Assembly: GCF_002242685.1 (NCBI RefSeq) | Contig: NZ_NBIM01000001.1 | Span: forward strand, 558,001 to 622,000 | Direction: 5' to 3' | DNA length: 64,000 bases | From: Oceanimonas doudoroffii | Lineage (GTDB): Bacteria > Pseudomonadota > Gammaproteobacteria > Enterobacterales > Aeromonadaceae | Shown here: positions 51,144-60,011 of the stretch, one piece after another | How positions within the stretch are numbered: the first letter of the stretch is position 1 | How the letters are laid out: each line of letters opens with the position of its first letter | Made by a program: the position numbers and the translations under genes | The notes under the pieces: model-generated | The model's input: the letters and a program-made list of their open reading frames with translations, nothing else | Databases searched by the model: none | What the model was told of the DNA's origin: nothing

Positions 51144-51503
51144 ATGAAATCACTGAAATACGGCGCCTGCCTGGCCCTGACCCTGTTGCTCACGGCCTGC
51201 GATCACGGTTTTGAGGGGGTATACCAGACTCGTGCCAGCTCTTCCAACGCCATGATGGCTCAGCTGATGAGCGATTTTACCGGCCTGGTGGGCAGCGGGA
51301 AAATCGTGATTGGTCGCGATTATGTGGAACAAAACGGCGAGCGCACCCGTTTTGACGACATCCTGGTGCGGGAATCGGCGGGCGAGCGTTATCTGGTGTT
51401 TGTGCAGGGAGAGCAGGAAGAAGTATGGAAGATTGTGGACGACAATACCCTGATGAAGGGCACCGAGCTGGTGAACGTGATCATGGAGCGGGTGGATGAC
51501 TAA
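51144..51503 (+). CDS. Small lipoprotein of unknown function
   Basis: A 119-residue protein with a lipoprotein signal (ACLALTLLLTAC, Cys18 or so) and a short domain (FEGVYQTRASSSNAMMAQLM, KIVIGRDYVEQNGERTRFDD). No family recognised. The stop overlaps the start of the DUF1289 gene. Its promoter would lie after the terminator at 51043. Confidence 0.78.
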   Translation: MKSLKYGACLALTLLLTACDHGFEGVYQTRASSSNAMMAQLMSDFTGLVGSGKIVIGRDYVEQNGERTRFDDILVRESAGERYLVFVQGEQEEVWKIVDDNTLMKGTELVNVIMERVDD

Positions 51504-51672
51504 GGCCGTCCCCAGCCCCTGCATTGGCCTGTGCCGGCTGAACGAGCAACGGTTGTGCATCGGCTGTTATCGCACCGTTGAGGAGATCACCGGCTGGCGC
51601 GATCGCAGTGAACACGACAAGGCCGCCATAGTGCGTTGCATCGAAGAGCGTCGGCAACAGCACAACACCTAA
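51496..51672 (+). CDS. DUF1289 family small Cys-rich protein
   Basis: A 58-residue protein: SPCIGLCRLNEQRLCIGCYRTVEEITGW, the four-cysteine DUF1289 signature (C-x3-C ... C-x2-C), which probably binds iron or zinc. It starts at ATG 51496 inside the previous gene's end and ends just before a terminator. Function unknown; small DUF1289 proteins are common in Proteobacteria. Confidence 0.88.
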   Translation: MTKAVPSPCIGLCRLNEQRLCIGCYRTVEEITGWRDRSEHDKAAIVRCIEERRQQHNT

Positions 51673-51703
51673 AAAAGCAGCCCCTTTTGGGGCTGCTTTT
51701 TAT
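51672..51703. terminator. Bidirectional intrinsic terminator
   Basis: AAAAAGCAGCCCC-TTTT-GGGGCTGCTTTTT, a 13-bp stem including A and T runs. It sits between the convergent DUF1289 and beta-barrel genes and can serve both. Confidence 0.93.
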
Positions 51704-51721
51704 TATGGTGTTAGGGCTGGA

Positions 51722-52285
51722 TCAGAAGTTAAGACCCATACCAAAGGTGTAGGCCCAGGCGCCATCGTCGAAGTTGTCTTCGGCGCTGTCGCCACTGTCA
51801 AACAGGAACTGATATTCGGCCCGGGCTTGAATAAAGGTGGTGGGCAGCAGGTAATATTTAAGACCCGCTTCCAGGCCGGCGATGCCGGTGTCTTTTACGC
51901 CGTCACCGTAAATGCCACCGAGCGAGGCGCCCACAAAGGGCCGGGCCGCATTGTGGCCAAAGTGATAGTCGGCAAAGAGGCGGGTACTGCCGTTCCAGAA
52001 GTCATCGCCAATGTCTTCGCCTTCCACGTCGGCGTAGCTGATGCTCTGGCGAATACCGGCCAGGGTACGGTCAGACAAATACCAGCCGTAGTCGCCGGAA
52101 ATACCAAAGCTGCTGTTATCGAAATCCTTGCTGCTGCTACCGGTACCGGAGAGCGAGAACTCCCGGTCACCTTCGCTTGGACCAATCGCACTGTGACCAC
52201 CCATGTGAGCGTGAGCCATGGCATAGGCGGGCAGTAAGGTGGCGCCAAGAAGAATGGCCAGCGGCGCTTTTTTTAGCATTTTCAT
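51722..52285 (-). CDS. Outer-membrane beta-barrel protein
   Basis: A 187-residue secreted protein (signal MKMLKKAPLAILLGATLLPAYAMA) whose body shows alternating amphipathic strands (SFGISGDYGWYL, TRLFADYHFG, FVGASLGGIYGDG, GLKYYLLPTTFIQARAEYQFLF) and ends WAYTFGMGLNF with the C-terminal Phe needed for Bam-mediated insertion. It resembles small eight-stranded OmpA/OmpW-like barrels. A His-rich AHAHMGGHS stretch follows the signal. The ligand is unknown. Confidence 0.82.
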   Translation of the reverse strand: MKMLKKAPLAILLGATLLPAYAMAHAHMGGHSAIGPSEGDREFSLSGTGSSSKDFDNSSFGISGDYGWYLSDRTLAGIRQSISYADVEGEDIGDDFWNGSTRLFADYHFGHNAARPFVGASLGGIYGDGVKDTGIAGLEAGLKYYLLPTTFIQARAEYQFLFDSGDSAEDNFDDGAWAYTFGMGLNF

Positions 52286-52630
52286 GATAACACCTCGGAT
52301 TAATCATTGGTTTCAATCAAGCACTTGCAACTCTTCGAATATACTACGCACCGCACCCTTGCCTGGGCCCGGTGAACGAAGCGTGCCACTGTTTTGCTGT
52401 CAATCCATTTTTGTTTTCAATCCTTGCCGTTGCCACGGCCAGCAGGTCCGTAGCACTGGAAGTATAGAAGCCCGTATAAAAAAACGTCGGTTTTTCGACA
52501 ACCTACCGGTCAATAACTGTCCAATGTGATTCGCTTGGGTCGTAAGCAAACGGGGCTGTATTCCGACGCTGACTGCTATAGTTTCAGCATTCGGGCGGCC
52601 GCCCGATCAGGCTCAAAGGAAGGTGCCCTG
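52286..52630. other. Divergent promoter region, no gene seen
   Basis: About 345 bp between the barrel gene and the MscS gene. An extended -10-like TGCTATAGT occurs about 50 bp before the MscS start (near 52576). I see no small gene or RNA. Confidence 0.45.
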
Positions 52631-53797
52631 ATGAACGACGCCGACATCGCCTTGTTATGGCAACAGTTTCAGAAAAGCCTGCTGGAAACCGGTAATGCCC
52701 TTGGCATCAGCGGGTTTAACTGGCAGGAATGGCTGGTTTATGGTCTGGGTCAGTTGCTGGTCACCCTGATGATAGTGCTACTGTTTGGCCTGGTGTACTG
52801 GATGGGGTGCGCCCTGATGCGCCTGGTGCTGACCCGTCTGGGATACGGTCATGCGCCCTTCCGCACCGGCCGGGTGGTGTTGCGCTATTTGCTGGGGCTG
52901 GCCACCCTGGTGGCGATACTGGCCCAGTACGGCGCCGAGGAAGGAGTGATAAAGGGCATGGCCCGGGCCGGGTTGATGGCGCTGGCCTTTTACCTGGTGT
53001 GGCAGTTGCTGTCGCGCGGGCTTATTCACCGGCTTTCCCGCCATCATCTCGATTCTTCCCTGGTACAGCTGTGCAAAAACACCCTATCGGTGTCGCTGAT
53101 GGCACTGGGTGCCATTACCGTGATGGCCCAGTTCGGTTTTGACGTGCTTTCCATTATTGCCGGTCTGGGCATAGTGGGCATTGCCGTGGGTTTTGCCGCC
53201 CAGTCAACCCTGTCGAACTTTATTGCCGGTATCACCCTGCTGATCGAGCGGCCGTTTCGCATTGGCGACTGGGTCAGCATTCATGGCGAAGAGGGCAGGG
53301 TGGTGCGCATTGCCTTTCGGACCACCTGGCTGCGTACCCGTGACAACATTTTTACCATGATTCCCAACGACAGCGTGGCCACCTCTGACATTATCAATTA
53401 CAGCGCCGAGGGCCCTACCCGTATTCGCATTCCGGTGCACATTGCCTATAAAGACTCGGTTGAGCAGGCTCGCTCGGTGATCATGCCCATCTTGAGTAAC
53501 CATTCCATGTCGATCAACAATGACAACCTCAAACCCAGGGTGCAACTGCGGGAAATGGCCGACTCTTCGGTGGTCCTCAGTGCCCAGGTATGGGTCAGCG
53601 CCCAGGATGTGGAAGTAAAGGGACGCATTTCCTGCGAGCTGCTCGAAGCCATCAAACAGGGGCTGGATGAGGCCGGCATTGAGATTCCCTTTCCGCACCT
53701 GCAACTGCACCTGGATGAAGTCCGAGGGCTGGAGCCGGTGCTTGGACGGCCCGTCCACGGTGATGATGCATCCCGTTCCCAAGGAGCCAATGAATGA
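52631..53797 (+). CDS. MscS family mechanosensitive channel
   Basis: A 388-residue channel. About four spans precede the MscS pore helix region (IAGLGIVGIAVGFAAQSTLSNFIAGITLLIERPFRIGDWV, about residues 176-215), followed by the beta-domain (VVRIAFRTTWLRTRDNIFTMIPNDSVATSDIINYS) and the cytoplasmic vestibule domain. It should open on osmotic down-shock. ATG 52631 with AAGGAAGG upstream is preferred over a longer open frame. Its stop overlaps the lipocalin start (ATGA). Confidence 0.92.
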   Translation: MNDADIALLWQQFQKSLLETGNALGISGFNWQEWLVYGLGQLLVTLMIVLLFGLVYWMGCALMRLVLTRLGYGHAPFRTGRVVLRYLLGLATLVAILAQYGAEEGVIKGMARAGLMALAFYLVWQLLSRGLIHRLSRHHLDSSLVQLCKNTLSVSLMALGAITVMAQFGFDVLSIIAGLGIVGIAVGFAAQSTLSNFIAGITLLIERPFRIGDWVSIHGEEGRVVRIAFRTTWLRTRDNIFTMIPNDSVATSDIINYSAEGPTRIRIPVHIAYKDSVEQARSVIMPILSNHSMSINNDNLKPRVQLREMADSSVVLSAQVWVSAQDVEVKGRISCELLEAIKQGLDEAGIEIPFPHLQLHLDEVRGLEPVLGRPVHGDDASRSQGANE

Positions 53798-54303
53798 AAC
53801 CCCTGTTATTTGCCTGTGTGCTGCTGCTGGCCGGGTGTGCCGGTAAGCCGGAAGGCATTAGTCCGGTGGCGGGCTTTGAACTGAACCGCTATCTGGGCAC
53901 CTGGCATGAAATTGCCCGGCTTGACCATTCCTTTGAGCGGGGGCTCAGCCGGGTGACTGCCGATTACAGCCTGCGTGACGACGGCGGTGTGCGGGTAATC
54001 AACCGGGGTTATGACGCAGCAGCTGGGGAGTGGCGGCAGGCCGAGGGCAAGGCTTATTTTGTGCAAAGCCCCAATCTGGGCCATCTCAAGGTCTCGTTCT
54101 TTGGACCGTTTTACGGCGCCTATGTGGTGTTTGAACTGGATGACAATTACCAATATGCCCTGATATCGGGCCCTAGCCGCAATTACCTCTGGCTGCTGGC
54201 GCGAACCCCCACCCTGAAGCCCGCCGTGCAACAGCGGCTTATTACCAAGGCCAGCGAGGCGGGATTTGATACCGACCGGCTGATTTTCGTAAAACAGCAG
54301 TAA
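53794..54303 (+). CDS. blc: Blc-type bacterial lipocalin (lipoprotein)
   Basis: A 169-residue outer-membrane lipoprotein: signal with lipobox LLLAGC (Cys15), lipocalin motif 1 YLGTWHEIARLDHSFERGL, VNRGYD-like strand (VINRGYDAAAGEW), KVSFFGPFYGAY and SRNYLWLLARTP. Blc binds lysophospholipids and is linked to envelope stress. It is translationally coupled to the MscS gene. Confidence 0.94.
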   Translation: MKPLLFACVLLLAGCAGKPEGISPVAGFELNRYLGTWHEIARLDHSFERGLSRVTADYSLRDDGGVRVINRGYDAAAGEWRQAEGKAYFVQSPNLGHLKVSFFGPFYGAYVVFELDDNYQYALISGPSRNYLWLLARTPTLKPAVQQRLITKASEAGFDTDRLIFVKQQ

Positions 54304-54312
54304 GGCTTTTTA

Positions 54313-54873
54313 CTAGGGTCGAATGCTGGCCATTATCCTGACTCGCTCTTCCAGTGGCAATGCCAGAATAAGTGCTTCTCCCGAAGCCGGAAAACGGTTG
54401 GTGAGGGCGGTGATATTGACCTGATGACTGACCAGTACCACCGGCAGGCCGGGCTCAATATTAGCCACAAACCGGCGCAATGACCGGGTTTGTTCGGAGC
54501 GTCGGCTTCGTCGGGAAAAAAACGAATTCAGCTCGGGGGCGGGAATGACCTCACCCACATTCAGTAGGCGGGCGGTGTCGAGGCTGCGGCAAAACTGACT
54601 GCTGTAGACCCGCGCCCGAGTAATGCCGTGCTGACGCAGTCGTTCGCCCCAGGCTTCTGCCTGGGCCCGGCCGCGGGCATCCAGGTTGCGTTGAGTGTTG
54701 CAACGACCCAGCACATAACCGGGTGGATCCCCTATGCCGGGAGCATTGGCATGGCGCATTAGCAGCATGGCGCGGCCTTGCTGCAGGGCCTGCCAGGCGT
54801 CGTCATCGGTGACGGCCCGGACCGTGCCGGGTAACAGCAGCATGAACAGCAAGTGCAGTATCAACAGGGGCAT
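54313..54873 (-). CDS. Histidine phosphatase family protein (SixA-like, secreted)
   Basis: A 186-residue protein with a signal peptide (PLLILHLLFMLLLPGTVRA) and a histidine phosphatase fold: LLMRHANAPGIGD with the catalytic RHA, NLDARGRAQAEAWGERL, VYSSQFCRSLDTARLL, and the second catalytic His in VVLVSHQVNITAL. The periplasmic location distinguishes it from cytoplasmic SixA. ATG 54873 follows AAGGACACG. Confidence 0.88.
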   Translation of the reverse strand: MPLLILHLLFMLLLPGTVRAVTDDDAWQALQQGRAMLLMRHANAPGIGDPPGYVLGRCNTQRNLDARGRAQAEAWGERLRQHGITRARVYSSQFCRSLDTARLLNVGEVIPAPELNSFFSRRSRRSEQTRSLRRFVANIEPGLPVVLVSHQVNITALTNRFPASGEALILALPLEERVRIMASIRP

Positions 54874-55029
54874 GGCGTGTCCTTTTCTGTCTGTGGGCAA
54901 CCGAATAATGGGATTACCATTTTATGCCAACATACATGTGTCTGTTTAAATAACGTCCGTCCCTTGAGTGTATGGGGTAAATGCCGGTTTGGCGGGAATT
55001 TTATCGTGTTGATCAAGGCGTTGCAGTCA

Positions 55030-55980
55030 CTAAGGGAGTGAAGGCAGCTCTATTCCCCGTACCTGATTGCGCCCGGACTGTTTGGCGTCATACAGCTGCT
55101 TGTCGGCGGCGTTCAGCAGGGTTTCGGGAGAGTCGCCGGCCTGGGGAATCATGGTGACGGCACCGATACTGATGGTGACCACTGCCGAGGCCGGAGAGTG
55201 GGCATGCTCAAGTCCCTGGTCTTGAACGGCGTGGAGCATGGCCCAGGCTCGACCCTGTGCGCCCTCAAATGCAGTATTGGGCAGCAGACAAATAAATTCT
55301 TCACCGCCGTAACGGGCCAGCAGGTCGTCCGGACGGCGTATGGTCTCATTAAGTATACCGGCGACCCGAGTCAGGCACCGGTCACCCGCCGGGTGGCCGT
55401 AATGATCGTTATAAAGTTTGAAGTGATCCAAATCGATCAGCAACAGCGAAAGTTCGAGCTGCTCTCGCTGGCAACGGCGCCAGGCGGTCAGGAACTGCTC
55501 ATCAAAGCGGCGGCGGTTGGCGACGCCGGTCAGGCCGTCCACCAGCGCGATGGAGCGCAGCAGATCATTTTGCAGCTTGAGCGCCAGATGGGTTTTGACC
55601 CGGGCCATCACCGTGGCCGGATTAATCGGCTTGGTAATAAAGTCGACGGCCCCCGACTCCAGCCCCAGTACTTCATCTTCCGGGGTATTTTTCGCGGTCA
55701 CAAAAATGACCGGAATGTCCCTGGTTTCCGGCAGGGCCCGAAGCTGACGGCAGACCTGGTGCCCGTTCAGGCCGGGCATGACCACGTCCAGCAGCACCAG
55801 ATCCGGGTTCTGCTCCCGGCAAATGGTGACTACCTGTTTGGAATCCGTGGTCATCAGTACTTCGAATTCGTTGCGAAACACCTCGTGCAGAATACGAATG
55901 TTCAGGGGCTGGTCATCGGCAACCAGAATGCGCAGCGGCGCCTGCCGTTTGGGCTGACCGGCCAGCAGAGTGTCAAACAT
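55030..55980 (-). CDS. Response regulator with active-looking diguanylate cyclase (REC-GGDEF)
   Basis: A 316-residue protein: an N-terminal receiver domain (PDLVLLDVVMPGLNG, phospho-Asp about residue 61; the Thr and Lys of VTAKN follow) and a C-terminal GGDEF domain with intact active site YGGEEFICLLP (about 222-232). It should make c-di-GMP when phosphorylated. Its ATG shares a base with the stop of the hybrid kinase (TAATG), so they are co-translated and very likely functionally paired. Confidence 0.93.
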   Translation of the reverse strand: MFDTLLAGQPKRQAPLRILVADDQPLNIRILHEVFRNEFEVLMTTDSKQVVTICREQNPDLVLLDVVMPGLNGHQVCRQLRALPETRDIPVIFVTAKNTPEDEVLGLESGAVDFITKPINPATVMARVKTHLALKLQNDLLRSIALVDGLTGVANRRRFDEQFLTAWRRCQREQLELSLLLIDLDHFKLYNDHYGHPAGDRCLTRVAGILNETIRRPDDLLARYGGEEFICLLPNTAFEGAQGRAWAMLHAVQDQGLEHAHSPASAVVTISIGAVTMIPQAGDSPETLLNAADKQLYDAKQSGRNQVRGIELPSLP

Positions 55981-58900
55981 TATACTTCCTCCAGGATATC
56001 GCTAACGATACGGCGTGCTGCGACAAAATTGAGTTGTTGTACCTTGGCGATCAGCTCCTTCATGACCGGATCGTCCTGGGGGCGAGACTGGGCGAGGGTA
56101 TCGACCATGTCGACGGCTCGCATATTGCCGGCATCCAGCAATACCAGCAGGGACTCAAATTGCTGGTGCAGGCTGCCCGACTCCGCCTGAGGGGCCCTTG
56201 GAGTATCGGTTTCGTCTGCTTGCTCGCCGTTGGTTACGGCGTCCATCAGGGCCGTATGATTCTGCAAAAGCTGTTGATCCAGGTTTGCCAGCGTGGCTTC
56301 ATCGAGCAGGGCAAGGCCCTGAGCACTGTTCTTGCGCACGGCACGGTCGAGGGCGGAGAACCTGGCCGAGAGGTGGGACAGCCCCATGGTGCCGGTCATG
56401 CCTTTCAGAATGTGCAGGCTGGAAGCCACCGCCTGCATGTCCTGACTATCCAGCCCGGCCTTCAGAGCGGAGATCTCCATGCCGGCATTTTCTGCAAAGC
56501 CCGACAGCATGCTGAAATAGAGGCGACGATTGTTGCCGAAGCGGCGCAGAATGTTCTCCAGGCTTTCTATCTCGCTGTTCTCACCGCAGGGTGATGCCGG
56601 CCGCGCCGCCTGCTCCTGATTGAGAGTCAGTATCACCCTGACCAGTTCATTCAGGTCGATGGGTTTGCCCACATGGGCATTCATGCCGGCTTCCAGGCAG
56701 GCCTGTTGATCGGATACGGTGACATTGGCGGTCATGGCCAGTATGGGCAGGTGATGGCAGTCGGCATGCCGGCGAATGCGCCGCGTCGCTTCCAGGCCGT
56801 CAATTCCGGGCATCTGCATGTCCATCAGCACCACGTCAAAGGCGCCGGTGTCGTTAAATACCTTGTCGATGCCTTCCTGCCCGTCTTCGGCCTGAGTAAC
56901 GATGGCGCCTTCACCGACCAGCAGTTCGCACGCCACCTGACGGTTAAAGGCGTTGTCTTCCACCAGCAGTAAGCGAACTCCTTCCAGCCGTCGGTCTTCA
57001 TCGGCCAGGGGCAGGGTTTTTTCCGGCTCAAAGCGCTGGCCGGCAAGGGCCCGCCCGATGGACTCGTTCAGCTGCAGCGTGGTTACCGGTTTGGTCAGCA
57101 GGTCAACAAAGGGCGGATTGGGCTGATTCTGGGTTTCTGCCAGCTCTTCATGGCCATAGGCGGTCAGCATGATGATGGTGACCGGACCGTGACGCTCCTG
57201 AATGCGTTTGGCCACCTCCAGGCCACTGAGATCGGGCAGGCGCCAGTCCATCAGGATCAGGTCAAAACGGTGTTGTCGTACTTCGGTCAGGGCTTCCTCT
57301 CCATTGGCGGCGCAGTCTACCCGGTAACCCAGTGCACTCAGGGTGTTTTCAAGAATACCGGCGGATACCTCGTTGTCATCCACCACCAGAATGCGCGTAT
57401 GGGTGTCGGCCGGCATGGGCGTGGCACCTTTGGCCAGCCCCAAATCAAGGTCAAACCAGAAACGGCTGCCCATGCCTGGAGTGCTCTGCACATGCAGCTT
57501 GCTGCCCATCAGGCTGACCAGACGGCGGCAAATCACCAGGCCAAGACCGGAGCCACCATAGCGCCGGGCGGTAGAGGCTTCCGCCTGGGTAAAGCCGTCA
57601 AAGATGTGTTCAATTTTTTCGGCGTCAATGCCAATGCCGGAGTCAGTTACCGAAAAGCCGAGGCGAACCAGATTTTTCCTGAGCTGGCGCACCTGCACCT
57701 TGACCACCACCTCGCCCCGCTCGGTAAATTTGATGGCGTTACCCGCCAGATTGATCAGGATCTGCTGCAGTCTCAGCCGGTCGGCGATAATTTCCCGAGG
57801 CAGGGACGAGTCCAGATCGAACATCAGCTCAAGGGGTTTGCCGGCCAGGTTGCCCGCCAGAACGGTGGCCAGGTCCCGTAACATGGCATCCAGCTCGAAC
57901 TGCACCGGATCCAGTTGCAGCTTGCCCGCTTCTATCTTGGAATAGTCGAGAATGTCGTTGAGCAGCCCCAGCAGCGAACGACCGGCGGTTTGTGCCTTGG
58001 TGATGTAGTCGGACTGCTGCTGGTTGAGCCGTGTTTTCTGCACCAGCATCAGCATGCCCAGTATGGCGTTCATGGGGGTGCGGATTTCATGACTCATGTT
58101 GGCCAGAAACTGGGACTTGGCCTGGCTGGCCTCGTCCGCCTGCTGTTTGGAGCGGCGCAGGCTGGTTTCCAGCTCGCGTTGGGCGGTGATATCGAAGTTG
58201 ATGCCGATGAGCTGCTCGGCGGTTCCTTCGGCATTGCGCATGACCTGGGCCCGGGCCTGGATAAAGCGGATCTGGCCGTCCGGCAACACCAGACGAAACA
58301 TGGGTTCAAACACATCCTTACCGCCGATGGCGGCCTGCAGGCAGGCGGTGGTGTCCTTTACATCGTCCGGATGCAGCCGGGACAGCCAGTGCTCATAGTT
58401 CAGCCCGTGTTCCCGCAACGACATCGACTGCTGATACAGTTCGAACATTCTGTCGTTCCAGGTGAGGGTGTCATCCGCGAGGTTCCAGCGCCAGACTCCC
58501 AGTTGCGCTACTTCGGTGGCCATCAGCAGTTCGGTGGTCCGCTGTGCAACCTGAGTCACCTGGGCTTCCAGGTGTCGGTTCAGCTCCAGTATCTTGGCCT
58601 CTGCTTCCTTTTGCGGGGTGATGTTGCGTATGGTTTTTGACGAGCCCACCACGGCGCCGGAGCTGTCTCGCAGCGGAGATACCGTGAGTGAAACATTGAT
58701 CAAATCGCCATTCTTGCAGCAGCGCAGGGTTTCAAAGTGAGGCACGGCCTTGCCGGTTCGTACCCGGGCGAACACCGCCGTTTCTTCGGGCCGGCATTCT
58801 TCCGGCACCAGCAACTCGGTGGTGGTCTTGCCCAACACCTCGTCGGCGCGAAAACCGAAAATACGCTCCGCACCCTGGTTCCAGGAGGTAATGCGGCCGT

Positions 58901-59987
58901 CCATCGACTGGCTGATAATGCCGTCCGTTGAGCACTCCACTATGGCGGCCATGCGGGCCTGCTCGGTTTGCACCTGCCGGCGACTGTTGTTACTGAGGTT
59001 AAACATGCCGGTAAGGGTAGCCACCAGTACACTGATAAAGCTGCCCAGAAAAAACAGGTTCAGCGGTGAAAACAGGTGCAGCTGTTGCACAAAGGCGGGC
59101 TGGATACTGAATCTGGACTGCCATTGGCGACCAAACATGTCAAATTTCACCAGGTGGGTTTGCAGCAGCGAATTTGTGCTACTTCCGGTGTCGTAGAAGG
59201 CCTCTTCCCGGCCCGGCTCGGTCACATCCCACAAGGCCAGGTGAACGGCATCGGTATCCAGTTGCAGGTCTGCCAGCACCTCCTGCATCAACAAGGGAGC
59301 ATAACTCCATCCAAAGGCCTTGGCTCGGCGCTCCGCCAGGGTATTTGGGGTATCGCCGCCCTCATAGATGGGCATCAGGATTAGAAACGATTGCAATGGG
59401 TTGCCGGTAGCCTGCACCAGGGTGATGGGGCCGGTAATGCGCACCTGGCCGGTGGCGATGGCGTCGTCGGCGGCGGTCCGACGGTTCAGCTCGGAACCGA
59501 TGTCCAGTCCCACGGCTTCATCGTTGCGGTCTACCGGCTCGACATACTGAATAACGTAATGCTCGTACTGGTGAGGGGTAAGCTCCTTGATGCGAAACCC
59601 CGGCCAACCATCGGCGCGGGCCGACTCGGTAAACGTCGCGGCGTTTTCCCGGGGAACCCGGCGAATAAAGCCAAACCCCCGGGCGCCGGGAAACTCCTCG
59701 ACGATATGGCGGGAGCGACTGTAGCGGCGGAACAGCTCCCGGCTGATGCCATGCTGACCGGCGGTCAGTACCGCTCCCCGTGCTCCGGCCAGGCCGAATT
59801 GATACAGGGAAAGCCGTTCTCGAACGGCCTGGTTGGCCTGGGCGGCGGCATCGCCCACGGCATCGTCGATGATACGCTGGTTGTTGATGTGCAACTGCCA
59901 GGTGGCCAGGGCACTCAGGCACAGCCCGATGATCAAGGTAAGCAGCGTCCAGTGGCTTATCAGTGAACGGCTCAGGCTAAGTGGCAT
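55980..59987 (-). CDS. Hybrid sensor histidine kinase (CHASE-PAS-PAS-HK-REC-REC-Hpt)
   Basis: A 1335-residue BarA/ArcB-like phosphorelay kinase. TM1 about 12-30; periplasmic CHASE domain about 45-300 (RGAVLTAGQHGISRELFRRY); TM2 about 310-332; two PAS domains (about 345-460 and 490-610); HisKA with FLANMSHEIRTPMNAIL (phospho-His about 633); HATPase with NLAGNAIKFTERGE; two receivers (ILMDWRLPDLSG about 912 and VLMDMQMPGIDG about 1056); and a C-terminal Hpt (LHILKGMTGTMGL about 1190). Phosphate can thus pass to the neighbouring REC-GGDEF and REC-GGDEF-EAL proteins. Confidence 0.95.
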   Translation of the reverse strand: MPLSLSRSLISHWTLLTLIIGLCLSALATWQLHINNQRIIDDAVGDAAAQANQAVRERLSLYQFGLAGARGAVLTAGQHGISRELFRRYSRSRHIVEEFPGARGFGFIRRVPRENAATFTESARADGWPGFRIKELTPHQYEHYVIQYVEPVDRNDEAVGLDIGSELNRRTAADDAIATGQVRITGPITLVQATGNPLQSFLILMPIYEGGDTPNTLAERRAKAFGWSYAPLLMQEVLADLQLDTDAVHLALWDVTEPGREEAFYDTGSSTNSLLQTHLVKFDMFGRQWQSRFSIQPAFVQQLHLFSPLNLFFLGSFISVLVATLTGMFNLSNNSRRQVQTEQARMAAIVECSTDGIISQSMDGRITSWNQGAERIFGFRADEVLGKTTTELLVPEECRPEETAVFARVRTGKAVPHFETLRCCKNGDLINVSLTVSPLRDSSGAVVGSSKTIRNITPQKEAEAKILELNRHLEAQVTQVAQRTTELLMATEVAQLGVWRWNLADDTLTWNDRMFELYQQSMSLREHGLNYEHWLSRLHPDDVKDTTACLQAAIGGKDVFEPMFRLVLPDGQIRFIQARAQVMRNAEGTAEQLIGINFDITAQRELETSLRRSKQQADEASQAKSQFLANMSHEIRTPMNAILGMLMLVQKTRLNQQQSDYITKAQTAGRSLLGLLNDILDYSKIEAGKLQLDPVQFELDAMLRDLATVLAGNLAGKPLELMFDLDSSLPREIIADRLRLQQILINLAGNAIKFTERGEVVVKVQVRQLRKNLVRLGFSVTDSGIGIDAEKIEHIFDGFTQAEASTARRYGGSGLGLVICRRLVSLMGSKLHVQSTPGMGSRFWFDLDLGLAKGATPMPADTHTRILVVDDNEVSAGILENTLSALGYRVDCAANGEEALTEVRQHRFDLILMDWRLPDLSGLEVAKRIQERHGPVTIIMLTAYGHEELAETQNQPNPPFVDLLTKPVTTLQLNESIGRALAGQRFEPEKTLPLADEDRRLEGVRLLLVEDNAFNRQVACELLVGEGAIVTQAEDGQEGIDKVFNDTGAFDVVLMDMQMPGIDGLEATRRIRRHADCHHLPILAMTANVTVSDQQACLEAGMNAHVGKPIDLNELVRVILTLNQEQAARPASPCGENSEIESLENILRRFGNNRRLYFSMLSGFAENAGMEISALKAGLDSQDMQAVASSLHILKGMTGTMGLSHLSARFSALDRAVRKNSAQGLALLDEATLANLDQQLLQNHTALMDAVTNGEQADETDTPRAPQAESGSLHQQFESLLVLLDAGNMRAVDMVDTLAQSRPQDDPVMKELIAKVQQLNFVAARRIVSDILEEV

Positions 59988-60011
59988 TCAAGGAATCCTT
60001 ATTGTTGTTAT